Source: Leptodontidium sp. MPI-SDFR-AT-0119 (lineage: Eukaryota; Ascomycota; Leotiomycetes; Helotiales; Leptodontidiaceae). Taken from it: a stretch of 64,000 nucleotides of DNA. The stretch covers positions 1,054,001 through 1,118,000 of the forward strand of contig JAHLEZ010000006.1 of assembly GCA_020726505.1 (NCBI GenBank). The letters are read 5' to 3'. Positions 44,725 to 55,831 of this stretch are shown one piece after another; the stretch's first letter is position 1; the number at the start of each line of letters is the position of its first letter. The position numbers and the translations under genes were made by a program. The notes under the pieces are model-generated. The model worked only from the letters and a program-made list of their open reading frames with translations, searched no databases and had not been told where the DNA came from.

Positions 44725-47280
44725 ATGGACGGACCAACCGCCGACGATGTCGTGACAATAACAAGCAAAGTTGCAGGCTATGGCGGCGCCATCGCCAGCG
44801 TCTTCACCAACTACTCAATCAGCGCAAAGAAAATTCCACGAGGACTCGAGGGCGCAGTCAACATCCTAAATGCTACTATTGCGACTCTCCAGCAGGTATC
44901 AAGTCATGTCAAGACCGAGGCTGCATCAGCTACGGATGAGCAGAAGCAGCTCTTGAGTCGTCAAGGATTCGAATACGTTCAGCTCCTTGCCACAGAATGC
45001 GCCTCTACTTTTGTCAAGATTTCTTCGATCGTGACTGAGGCGTGTCTGGATCGCAAGGAGCTCAAAGCAAAGCGCAAGTTGGAGAAGAAGTCCCGTGTAA
45101 AGAAGGATGACTTGAAAGTCGATATTGATGCTTTGAAGCTAGACACGGCTACTTTCACTGAGGTTAGTTTGATCTGCTATATTCCTTTATGAGTGCGGAA
45201 ATTCTTGGCCTATCATAGTACTGACTTCCCGAATAGGCTGTCGAGAATGGAAAATGGATCCGTGTATCGACGCCACTTGAAGATGTCATGGAAAGACTTC
45301 ATGAGATACAGCTCCATCTCCTCCTGGTCCACCAAGTGGTCTCTCTTGGAGAGCTGTCGTGGATTGGGTAAGCAGTACCGAACTATTCAAAATCTCTACT
45401 CACGTGTCCTAGTTCTTCCAACCAAGTCGACGTCAAGAGCGTAGTCGCCTATCACGAGCGCGCATTGCGCACAGCTGGTCTCATTGGCATCAAAGCACCA
45501 GGGCACAAAACCACAAGCAGTCGTTCTAGCCGCTATTCGTCCAGTGACAGCGATGGGCTGCTCAGTTCTAGTGACAGTTATAGTGACACTGACAGTGATG
45601 ACTCTGGTTACAAGCCAAAGAACTCGAAGAAGCCGCCGTTCAAGTCAACACCACCCCCTCCTCCTCCACCAGGCTTTCGAGCACCTCCCCCTCCGGCGAA
45701 CTGGACCGGAGCACCTCCCCCTCCCCCTCCGCCGACGAACTGGACTGGAGCACCTCCACCGAGAACGATGCCAGCACCAGCTGCTCCTGGACAGGCTCCG
45801 ATTATAGTCTTGCCTAGCGCTAGTTCTGAAACTGTTAGTTCTTTTCTGCGAACGGTGAATCTGAGCTGATATCTACAGGTCAATCCTCCGGCGTATTCTG
45901 TAGCCCAAAGACCTGCTCCCTTGGTACAGTTCACCAATTCAGGGTCTTCAAGTGTCCAGGCTATTGTGACGGGGCCAACCAAGCCCGTGATCACAGGACC
46001 CCCCTTCCCCCCTGAGAAAGAAGCAAGCAAAAGGAGCCCAGAAGTAACGGAGGCTACAACGTAAATACCGTTCTTCAAGCTACTTTTCAATGTCTAACGT
46101 GAGCAGGTCCGCACCACTTGAACCCCGCTTATTTAAGTCCAAATCGAATGGACTTGGGTTCAAGATCAAGAGCTTCTTCCGAAGCAAAGACTCACTCGCC
46201 GAAGAGATGAAGAAAGCCTTGGGTGATTCCGACTCTCACTTGCGAGCGTTCGTCCTCAGAGGCCATGAGACGAGATTGGTTCCGCACTCAGCCTTCCATA
46301 CTCTGGAAGCCACGCATATGCGTACTATCCTCTCGCAACTCAACGACAATACATGGTACAAGACATTCACAACTCTGGATCATGTGGAACACCAAACCAT
46401 GGAACGACTTATACACCCATTCGTCATGGGTAAGATGCACGAACGAGACGTCGTTGTTCTCAAAGTACTCGAAGAGAACAAGCCAAATGCTTGGGTGGTG
46501 TTGCTCCGCGATCTACTCAAAAGTCACCCTGCTCCATATGGATCCAATGACCGAGTTATTCTAGCCATTATGCGCGAGAAGTTACTGGATGGTAAGCCAC
46601 TGCCACACATTTCACTCGGAATCCGAGGCATGCCGCCACCACCACCTCCTCCTCCTCCCCCCGGATTCGGTGGTCCCCCTCCCCCTCCCCCTCCGCCTAT
46701 CTTTCCAATCCGACCACCTCCAGGCCCACCGAATCATCTTCGAACCACCCGAGTTTCCGACCTCGCACTCCCAGCACCACACCTCCCATTACCCTCCACC
46801 GTGCCTTGCCTCCCACTAAGAAGAGGACCACCAGGGCCACCACCACCCCCGATAGTCCCCAACTTCGGCACCAAAAGCACCATCCGTCTAAGCAACACCC
46901 GCCTCCCAACAGACCATGACGCAGCTCTCAGGATGAAGAAGAGGGGTGGGAGAATTGAGTCTGATAGTGACTCGGATTCGGAGAGTTATTCGGATTCGAC
47001 CTCAAGTGGTGATAGTGTGAGGGGTTTGAGAATGGCGCTGAGGAGGGATAGGAAGAGGAAGATGGGGAAGAAGAATAGAGGGAAGATTGGCAGGGGGAAG
47101 GGGAGGAGAGGTGTGGGTAGTGAAAGTGATGAGAGTGGGAGTGAGAGTGAGGAGGATAGTGTGAGGGTCAAAGTTGAGCTGAAGAGGGGTGATGATGTGG
47201 TTAAGGCTTTGTTGGATCTTTGGACGCCGCAGGGTGAGGGACTTGGGAAGGAGACGGGAAAAGGAAAGATAGTTGTTTGA
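44725..47280 (+). CDS. Polyproline/Ser-Asp-rich fungal protein with conserved N-terminal helical domain
   Basis: Five exons (44725-45162, 45237-45367, 45413-45833, 45879-46060, 46107-47280) give 781 residues with all joins in frame. Residues 1-190 form a helical domain typical of fungal N-terminal NACHT/STAND or orphan proteins (SKVAGYGGAIASVFTNYSIS, GLEGAVNILNATIATLQQV). Next comes a Ser/Asp stretch (SDTDSDDSGYK), polyproline runs (PPPPPPPGFRAPPPP, and later ten consecutive prolines before GFGG) and a helical domain around FKIKSFFRSKDSLAEEMKKA to KPNAWVVLLRDLLKSH. A second Ser/Asp block and a very basic KRKMGKKNRGKIGRGKGR tail follow. The proline runs resemble formin FH1 profilin/SH3 ligands, but there is no FH2 domain. 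Function unknown; a cytoskeletal or signalling scaffold is conceivable. Confidence 0.75.
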
Positions 47281-48251
47281 GCATCTCTTGATGCTGCCGG
47301 GGTAGTTTTTTTTATATTTCTTGCAGAGCGTTTAAGTAGGGGGTTCAAGTATTGTAGTGCGAGGTGAAGTGCGGCCAGGCATATTGGCTTTCCATAGGAT
47401 GCCGAGAGGTGTTATGCAGGCAGGCTGGGCTATGACTTATCTGTGGAGTTCATTGCTTACTTTATTTCTTTCTTCCATCTCCTATCTATCTCTAAATAAC
47501 GACGCTAACGAAATCAAAACCCCACGGAAAATTACTCTCACCCTCTCCATTCCAGTACTTCCAAACATCTGTGAAACCTCAGAATCATACATCGTACTCG
47601 ACGAAATTATCAAATACTTACTTACTACGAGGACAGGCCAGATCGTAACACTCCTTCCTCTCTGTTCCGTCCCTCTACTTTTTATCTCCCTTGGAATATC
47701 GCAACTTTCCCCCCGTGCATGTCATTGCAATGTCCCCGAATAAAGCTTCGGCAATCGCGCTTACGAGTGTGGGAATGAGGCTATATGTATATAAACATAT
47801 ATATACATATTCTCTCACGATTTCTAGATGGAAAGCCGGTCTGGTTCGTCATCTTCCTTTGTTTATGTGGGGCATACTGATTTATTGCTGTATCTCGCTT
47901 ATTAAAGGGGGTAGGCTCGGCTCGGTCGAAGGACCATCCCTGTGATGGGTGCGGGCGGTGAGCAGGAGACTTCCATACTTTCCGGATGAGGGCGAGCCGC
48001 GGTGGATGGTGTTCTTGGGAAATTCCGTTTTGGAGAGTTGGTTGAGAATTTCGCATAAAAGAGATTCGTGTGTACCTACCTACTTAGGTTGGGGATGGGT
48101 TGGGAAATCTATCCTAAGCCATAGAGCACATCAACCAAGTCAAACTCAGTAAAAAGCGCACTTTCATTCATTCATTCAATCCATTTTAACACTTTCAATC
48201 TTCCTATTCTAAAATACAATCTCCCCCTCATTCCCCCTACTCTCCACACAC
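47281..48251. other. Convergent intergenic region
   Basis: About 970 bp between the stop of the polyproline gene (plus) and the stop of fox2 (minus). Contains a TATA-type dinucleotide run near 47788-47810 and only short frames. Both 3' UTRs should lie here. Confidence 0.5.
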
Positions 48252-51200
48252 CTACAACTTCGTCTTGCCATCGCTCACCAACTCGGCCGCCGCGCCACTA
48301 ATAGCCAACTTCCCCGTCTCCTTAACCTTACTCTGGAAGATGACCTTTCCGCCCTCCTTCCACATCTCAGTGACGATAGTCTGGCCAGGGAGCACCGTAC
48401 CCGCGAACCTGACCTTGATGTTCTTGAACGCGCCGTATTTCTGATAGATAGCCTTGGCCGAAATGCCGAAGAAGCAGAGACCGTGCAGGATAGGGGCGTT
48501 GAAGCCGCCTATCTTGGCGAAGGCGGGGTCAACGTGGAGAGGGTTGTAATCGCCGCTGAGACGGTACAGCACGGCTTGCTCATCGGTGGTTTTCTCTTCG
48601 GCTATGAAGTCTGGGGCGCGGGAGGGTGGCTTGTTGGCTGCTGTGCTGGCGCCTCTGTCTTGTGGTTTCTTGACGCCGCCGAAACCGCCTGAGCCACGGA
48701 TGAAGACGGTGCTTTCGTTGTAGAAGAGGGGCTTGCCGGTTTCCTTGTTGATGGTTGTTACACCGGATTTTACGATCGCGGCGTTTCCCTTGTCGACGAC
48801 TTCGAGGAGACGGGGTTTGGAGACTAGGGTTGCGGAGGTGGGGATGGGGTAGGAGAGGACCTCGAGGTATTGCTCGCCGTGAAGAAGCATCATGGGGCTG
48901 AAATTGGGGACGATGTCCGAGATTTGATAAGGTGTTTCCGCGCTGAAGAAGGGGATGACACCGAATGTTGGGAGGGCTTGGAAATTTTCATCTCCTTCAC
49001 TGTTCGGGACTATTGTTAGCTATGTTCCGTTGAGTGTTGGATAGGGTTTGACGCACAAAACGTAAGACAAATCAGTCTTCTTTGCTCCAACTCCTAGGTT
49101 GTAGAGCATGATATCTCTTTCCTCATATTTGAATTCAGTACCCGAGCCTTCTGCCTTCTTCGCTTTCTCAATATTGGCAAGGATTTCCTCATTCACTGGT
49201 GTGCTCTCACTCTTCTGTTGCACAAATTAACGTTAACATCAATTCATTTCGCATGAAGTACAGCAACAGAGGTACAACAGCGCCTGTGTGTTGGGGGGGG
49301 ATTCCTTTCCCCGGGAAAGGATTGGATGCTAGAAAATCTGGCTCATACCTTACTCGCACCACCTTTTCGGTTCTGCATGTTCGCCATAATGCTCTTCAGT
49401 CCGTCTTGGCTGGACTCTGGGTTGTCGGTTCGTCCGTCGTCGAAGTTGGTGATGCGCTTCCATTGCTTGAGCACCGCTTCGGGTGTCAACTTCTCGTCGA
49501 CTGGGAAACCGTGTCCACCAGTTCGTTGCCAGCGGGTCTGTCCGACCCAACCGCTACCGACTTCGTAAAGATTGCCAGTTCCTGGCTTGGGAACTTTGTC
49601 GGAGCAAAGTGCTACGACAAGTGGCGCTATATAGTCTGGCTTGAAAGCTTGAACCATCTCTTCTGGGAGGATGGTTCTGGTCATGGCAGTACCGGCGTTT
49701 GGTGCAATGGTGTTGACCAAGATGTTGTACTTAGCTCCCTCACGGGCAAGGGCGCGAGAGAAACCAAGAATACCGCATTTCTGGCTGTGTCAGCAAACTC
49801 AACACGATTCAGGAACCCAAACTTACAGCTGCAGCATAGTTGGCTTGTCCGAAGTTACCGTAGATACCACTCGTGGAAGTGGTGTTCACGATACGGCCAT
49901 ACTTTTGCTTGAGCATGTATGGCCAAGCAGCCTTAGTGACCTTATATGTGCCTCTGAGATGGACTGCAATGACTTGGTCCCACATCTTATCATCCATGTT
50001 GGTGAACGCCTTGTCGCGAAGAATACCAGCATTGTTAATGATGATATCAATGCGTCCATAAGCATCGATTGCCGCCTTTACAACAGCCTCACCATCCTCA
50101 GCCGATGCCTTGACACCAACTGCCTTGCCTCCAAGCTTTCGAATCTCCTGGACAACATCGTCTGGGTTCACCAAGTCGTTGACGACAATAGAAGCACCAT
50201 ATTTGGCAAATGCCAAACAATAGCAGCGACCGATACTAGCATAAATTAGCAAAAGGCTGCGGAATAGTATATTATCCCTTACCCAGCACCACCACCAGTG
50301 ACCAAAGCAACCTTGCCCTTGAAATCAAGAGTCTCGCCCTTGTCGTTAGGGCTCATTTTCATGGACTTCTCAAGCAGACCCATGAAGTCCGCAACACCAG
50401 TTGGGTACTCAGCACCCTTGCTGAAATCACCAACCTGATCCCACTTCTTCAAAATAGCACCAGGGGTATATGAATCATCAGCCTTCAAGAGAAGGCCGCT
50501 GGAACGCTCCCATCGGAGCTTGGCAATATGGCCACCGCCAGCCTCGAAGATGGCACCATTCTCCTCGGAATCCTTGTGAACCAGGACAGCCACGAGAGGG
50601 ACAACCCAATCTGGCTTGAGGTTTTCGAGGACATCAGGTGGCATAACTGTTTGGGTCATTCGGCTGGCAGCTGCAGGGAGACAATTTAGCATGTGAAAGT
50701 CTGGGTTCTGTGGGGAAACTCACCAATTGGGGCAATAACATTAGCATGAATGTTGTATTTTGCACCCTCCTTTGCCAGTGTCTCCGTGAAGCCTACCATG
50801 GCTAACTTGGCAGCCGAGTAGTTGGTCTGTCCAAAGCTTCCGAACAGACCAGCCGCTGAGGCCGTATTGATAACCCGTCCGTACTTCTGTTTGCGGAAAT
50901 ATGGCCATGCTGCGCGGGCACACTTGTATGAGCCCCTCACATGGACAGCGATAATCAGATCCCAGTCCTTATCTGTTATGTTCTTGAAGCTGATGTCGCG
51001 GAGAATGCCGGCGTTGTTGATCAGGATGTCGATGCGACCGTAGCTCTTGATGGCGGTCTCGATGATCTTGTCGCCATTCTCGACGCTGTCGTAGTTGGCA
51101 ACTGCCTTGCCGCCTGCGGCCTTGATCTCCTCGACGACGACATCTGCTGCCTGTGTTATAGCTGTTAGTGTTGTCCTGCTTTAGCTTGGATGTGCCTGTG

Positions 51201-51422
51201 GAGTTGTGTGTACCTTTGTCGAGTTCCCCTCGCCCTTGAATGATCCTCCCAAGTCGTTCACAACGACCGAGGCACCTCTCGAGCCGAAGAACAAAGCATA
51301 TGCCTTTCCTAGAACCCCAAGCATTAGCAGACAATCAATGATAACTCCGTAGATAACTCACCAAGCCCTCCGCCAGCGCCAGTCACCACCACGACCTGGC
51401 CATCATACCGTAATTCCGACAT
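48252..51422 (-). CDS. fox2: Peroxisomal multifunctional enzyme Fox2 (MFE-2)
   Basis: Catalyses hydration of trans-2-enoyl-CoA to (3R)-hydroxyacyl-CoA and its oxidation to 3-ketoacyl-CoA in peroxisomal beta-oxidation. Eight exons (51422-51362, 51308-51214, 51150-50724, 50670-50283, 50235-49827, 49780-49349, 49214-49057, 48999-48252) give 905 residues. Two tandem SDR dehydrogenase domains are visible. The first has [30 protein letters not shown] and INNAGILRD; the second has [32 protein letters not shown] and [12 protein letters not shown]. The C-terminal hydratase-2 hotdog domain has [14 protein letters not shown] and [14 protein letters not shown]. The last three residues, TKL, are a weak variant of the SKL peroxisome signal. 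Fungal MFE-2 lacks the SCP2 domain of animals, as here. The GA-repeat tract upstream may lie in its promoter. Confidence 0.95.
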
Positions 51423-52379
51423 GGTCAATTGTGTTGTGTTTCAGTACTCTGTTCACGAAAGCAGCCAATCTGTCTCTCGTACCGGATCTCAAGGAATGTG
51501 AATTGAGGATGGTTTGAAAGGGAGAGAGGGAGGAGAGAGTCGGGAGATGGAGATAGAGAGAGAGAGAGAGAGAGTTGAGGAATAGAAGCAGAAACCTTAA
51601 GTTAAGTGGTGGGTGAACAGGCTGTTGACAGGAAGCATTCGGTCGGCTCTTACATGCCGAGGTACGGAGCAAGTTGACAGCCATCACCGCACTGCACCCA
51701 GCAACATGACAACCTGAATCAAGTCCGGGCACGCACCCCACAAACCTCAAGCCCCACATGACTGGCAGTTGATCACGGCGAAAGCATTTCCATTCCTTCA
51801 CATGCAAACTGGGGGAGGCCGGGGGGTTGGTATGGGGCTGAAAGGATCTCGTGCCAATAGGAACCTGGTATATTCGGTTCGCGGACTTGGTCGGGTAAGG
51901 TAATAAGAGAGAGAGAGAGGGTGAAATCTACCGTGGTTATGAAAATAATAGAGTTCAAGGAACGCCAACGTCTCCAGCTGCCAGCAATTGTTAGAGTTTA
52001 AAAGGCACTATTAACGATGCCAGTAAGTAAGCCAATCTACTTCGAAATATCGGCATGGAATTGAGATGAAACTTTCCAAAAAGAAATGGTGGAATCCTTC
52101 AAGTAACCAACCCCGAGAGACTGCGAGATCCTGCTTATTCACCTACAAATGTTCTACTCATCCCACGAGAATCGCTACTGGCCACGTGTATCCAAAATGC
52201 GGTGTGCTTTATGGTTTATTCCAATCTTATATTTTCCTTCTCGTGAGCGAATTTGATCTTGTATTGTGGAAAAGTATTAAGTTTAAACTCTATGACAACT
52301 ACCGACAGAATTAGACTTCTAATCTGTTGACCCCGAATCTCCGATCAAAACAAAATATATTCTCTAAATTGTGACCTTG
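51423..52379. promoter_or_regulatory. fox2 upstream region with GA-rich repeats
   Basis: About 950 bp upstream of fox2 on the minus strand, with two (GA)n tracts (51551-51573 and 51907-51920) and no gene. One tract lies about 130 bp above the fox2 start. Whether fatty-acid response elements (CCTCGG, bound by FarA/FarB in other ascomycetes) occur should be searched by computer; I did not see a convincing one. Confidence 0.4.
51551..51573. repeat. (GA)n microsatellite
   Basis: An uninterrupted AG dinucleotide run of about 11 units, upstream of fox2. A second, shorter run is at 51907-51920. Confidence 0.75.
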
Positions 52380-53170
52380 ATACTCTTCGCAACACTCGGC
52401 TCGGCACACCCGCCGCATTCACCGCGAACAACATCCTGTAGCCTGGGAGAGCTATCCCGGAATCACCTGGAATCGTTAGGGCATACGAGTTTCCGGTTCC
52501 GGTTCCGGTTCCGGTAGGTGTCAAGAGGATTGACTGTATTCGTGACGTATCCATATCGAATGAGCGAAAACTTCGTCACAGACGAATCTGTAGTGACAGT
52601 GATACTTCCCCCGACAGCTACAGAAGCCACAGATACCGAGTTGATTACCGGTTGCGTCGCCGCTGTTCCATCTGCATTGAACAGTGCCCGGGACTATTGA
52701 TCTCAGCGTCCAAATAGTTAGTCGAGCAGCCCCCGCAGATTCCACCACCGCCCGTGAAGACCCTCCCATCGAGCATGAGCTATGCGATGCTATGTTACGT
52801 CCGCGGTATCTTGTGGCTAGGTAGGACATTGAATTTTTCAGTCACTGGATCCCAGAGTTCAGGCTGCATGATGGCGTTGGAATCCGAGAAGGGAACAGCG
52901 TATGTCTGACCACCTATGTCGAAGATTTTGCCGTCTGCGAGAGGAACACTATTCGCGAATGCTCGAGGGAATGACATGGACGTGAGTCGAGTGACGGGCG
53001 GTGCAGTTCCTGGTGCGCCAATGATGATCTTGTGGACGTTGCCTGTGGCGTAGGAGTTGTCGTAGCTGGGTGAGCCGCCGGTTGTGAAGATTTTGCCGTT
53101 GACGGAATCGTACATGACTGCATTCCCGTTCATGGAATCTCCATCTGATGCTCGGGTATCTACTGCACTC
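52380..53170 (-). pseudogene. Fragment of a galactose oxidase-type (kelch + DUF1929) gene
   Basis: On the minus strand, MNGNAVMYDSVNGKIFTTGG, SPSYDNSYATGNVHKIIIG, SMSFPRAFANSVPLADGKIF and AIMQPELWDPVTEKFNVL are successive kelch blades of galactose oxidase/glyoxal oxidase relatives (secreted copper-radical enzymes). After a stop near 52795 the expected copper-site region continues in another frame (LDGRVFTGGGGICGGCSTN). Remnants of the C-terminal immunoglobulin-like domain end near 52390 (SYALTIPGDSGIALPGYRML). The N-terminal half is absent: upstream of about 53170 the sequence no longer matches. With truncation and at least two frame changes this is a dead fragment. An intact copy elsewhere in the genome would be the source. 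Confidence 0.75.
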
Positions 53171-53357
53171 CGGCTACAGATTCCAGATGTGCCATGCCCC
53201 AGACACGCAAACTTGTTTAATGCGCATCCATTAAGGCCACCTGCCCTTTCATGCGCTCGGCAACGTGAGCGCATCGAATGTAAGCTGTAAGCCTCTAAGG
53301 GGTAGTGCTCACATGCGGAATACGATCTAATCTAGTAGTAAACAATGGTAAGCCTGA

Positions 53358-54254
53358 CTACCAGTTAGCATATACGACTAGACAGGTAAAATACTTCCCT
53401 ACTTTGCGCCATCTAATCATAAAGTTATACCCTACTACCCTCATAGCCTCTAGATTCTCGTAAGGGAGAAAAGCGAAATCCTTCTTGATCTCTGTGCAAG
53501 CAGGGCGAGGTTGGTCTAATGCGTAGGTCATGAAACTAGCAGGTAAGACACTGGCATGTTCAAAGTCTACGATATAAAGGTCGCCCTTGTTCGTAAAGAT
53601 GAAGTTTCCCTCGAAGAGATCTGAAAAACAGAAGCATAAATCTTCATTTTGAAAGTTGATCTTCAAGCCATTCGTCTCCGGCATATTTGCGAGCTATAGT
53701 AGCACGCCGAGGTGTCAGTGTTGATATCTCTAGCACTTTGAGAGCAACTTACAGCTTCAACATGACATTGTAAGACATCGACTGAGGGATACTCAATTGA
53801 AGCAACAGTATCTTTGAAGAGAGGATGCCGAATGGTCCCTCCTCCTATCGGCCCAGGGGTAGAGTTGTCAAGGACTTCCTTCGAAGGAAAGGAACAGCTT
53901 AATCGCCTTGGAAATTTGGTTGAAGTATGTGTCGTGTAAGATATCCTGGTCGAGTAATTCTTTGAGCGTTTGACCCTGAACGTACTCCATGACGATATAA
54001 CTAGTAGACGCTTCCTCTATCACGCGGTAGATTTTGGGGACGTGGATACCAGCTCTTTTTTGCTTGGGTAGTGCTTCGAGAGCATTGAAGGCGAATTCTT
54101 GATTGGATATTTCTGACTTAGCACCAGAACTTCTAATCTTTATGAAAGCAATCGGAGCATGGTAAGTGGGGAACACTACGGTACGTGCACCATGGCGGTA
54201 ATATGGTCTGCAAAAGTCCAGTATTTCCTCATTCGAAGGAAGCTGTACAGACAT
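53358..54254 (-). pseudogene. APH/choline-kinase-like phosphotransferase with 4-bp frameshift duplication
   Basis: The first frame (start 54254, MSVQLPSNEEILDFCRPY) has the N-lobe of an aminoglycoside-phosphotransferase-like kinase: VFPTYHAPIAFIKIRSSGAK, VPKIYRVIEEASTSYIVMEY and VQGQTLKELLDQ. At about 53880 the bases GAAGGAAG occur where one GAAG would keep frame; this leads to a stop at 53868. The expected continuation is in the next frame (STPGPIGGGTIRHPLFKDTV), then a GTAAGT-type intron. The C-lobe exon follows, with FCFSDLFEGNFIFTNKGDLY and IVDFEHASVLPASFMTYALD. Relatives in fungi also show SDLxEGN in place of the catalytic HxDxxxxN. Substrate unknown. Either a very recent pseudogene (one 4-bp duplication) or an assembly error; a re-read would decide. 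Confidence 0.65.
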
Positions 54255-54469
54255 AGTGACTAGTGGGCGAGGTCGTGGCACTGGGCCAAGGAGAGTTGAG
54301 AAGCTGGAGGTATAAGACGTCAACCACATTTGGTGATGGCGGATACTCCTCGGGACATATCGCCGGTACAGAGGAATAACGCTTGCATTGGGTCATTATT
54401 CTCTGGGGTTGCACGGGGTTTCCCTTAAGCGAGGTCAGACTGTGCAAATCTTATCCAACAGTTAGGTTG

Positions 54470-54765
54470 TGCTGCAAGGGTCCATTCTTTGACAATGAAG
54501 GCACCATTTGCACATACCAGCTTTCTCGTGGTGGATATACGCTAACGCCTACGCGTAGGCACATTTTTGTATCCTGAGCTTGTCCCTCCGAAGCTGGGCC
54601 TGTAGGGTACGATAAGCTCTCTTGAGGGCGAGGAAAAACGTGCTTTCTTGGACTTTTGTCGCGAATCATATGCTTTACTGGGCACCTGAGCAGAGGAAGA
54701 CTGCTAAGGAGTTGCTCGAACATCCGTGGCTAAGAGGATTGAACTGCCTTGGGAATAGAAAGAAG
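54470..54765 (+). pseudogene. C-terminal relic of an SRPK-like protein kinase
   Basis: Short matches to the end of SR-protein-kinase-type catalytic domains: KGPFFDNEG near 54480-54505, then LEGEEKRAFLDFCRE near 54623-54667. After a frame change comes MLYWAPEQRKTAKELLEHPW, ending near 54730, the classic terminal motif of the kinase C-lobe. Nothing upstream provides the N-lobe, activation loop or start codon. Truncated and frameshifted, this is a decayed copy; SRPK-like kinases are often expanded in filamentous fungi. Confidence 0.65.
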
Positions 54766-55831
54766 CTATATAATACGCAACCTCGATGTTCAACATCACT
54801 CGATTGGTTGAACTCTGCGACCGAGGTTTAGTGCATTCATGGCTGCCGAGGCCCGTTGGGATTGACCATCCCGTTATCATCGTGACCAGTGACCCTCTGC
54901 TAATATCCATCCTAAGTTAATGTACCCTCATACTCCTGATACTACCCTTCAACGTTAAGTTCCTACCACCCTTGAAACCTCTAACCTTTTGACTCCGTCT
55001 CATCCAACATCGTGGTATTATCAGGTGGAATTATATATATATGGACCAAATATGTGCCAGTCTAGGTTATGGGAGCTATCCAAGCTATGATGGAGCTGAA
55101 ATGCTTTGCGTCTTGAGGAATGTATTCGGAAACTCTTTCGAAGAGTCGCTGCTGCAGTATTGAGAAGTCCGTCTATGGTATTAATAAGGTCGGGCATGGC
55201 TTATTCTTGGTGCTGGTGATGGAGCCTGGGTACTGTCTGTCTGGATAAGGAGTGGCTTCGAGAGGAATGTGTAGCAGGCGTGTAAGTATTCTTCGAATGT
55301 GAACAGGTAGGACACCTCCGAATTTTCAATTGAATTAACTATATCACTATTATCATCTACTTCATAGTCAATTATGCCAGACATTTTAGAAGTTGTGATT
55401 ATTTCATTTTGTGGCTATTATAAGGAAAGATAAGAGGACAAATAGCGAGGTATAAAACAAGCTCACTCTTATTCTTACACGCACTTCAAGTATTACAACA
55501 ATTTTGTAAACAAGTTTGTAAGTGGTTTAATATATAAAGGGGGATCAGGGGAGGGATGGATAAAAGGGTCAGCTAAATCGCTTGTTTACACCCCTCACCC
55601 CACCTGCTCCGCAAAGAACCGATTCTTGCGGGGAGAAAAGGGAGAAGAGGGGAGCTTCATCCCACTTCAACTACTAGACCCCAAGACCAAGACCAAGACT
55701 CCACCGAGTCAGTCTCCCAACAATTCGCAACAATGTGAACATCTCCTTCACACAGTGCATTGCACATTCCAATACACTCGATCACAAACAACCCAAAACC
55801 CAAAAACCATCTCCATCACCAATCCCTCAAG
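54766..55831. other. AT-rich intergenic stretch
   Basis: About 1.07 kb following the kinase relic, AT-rich up to about 55590 and then CA/C-rich on the plus strand just before tda10 (its promoter and 5' UTR). No supportable gene; the 67-codon minus frame at 55181-55384 has no recognisable feature. Confidence 0.45.
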
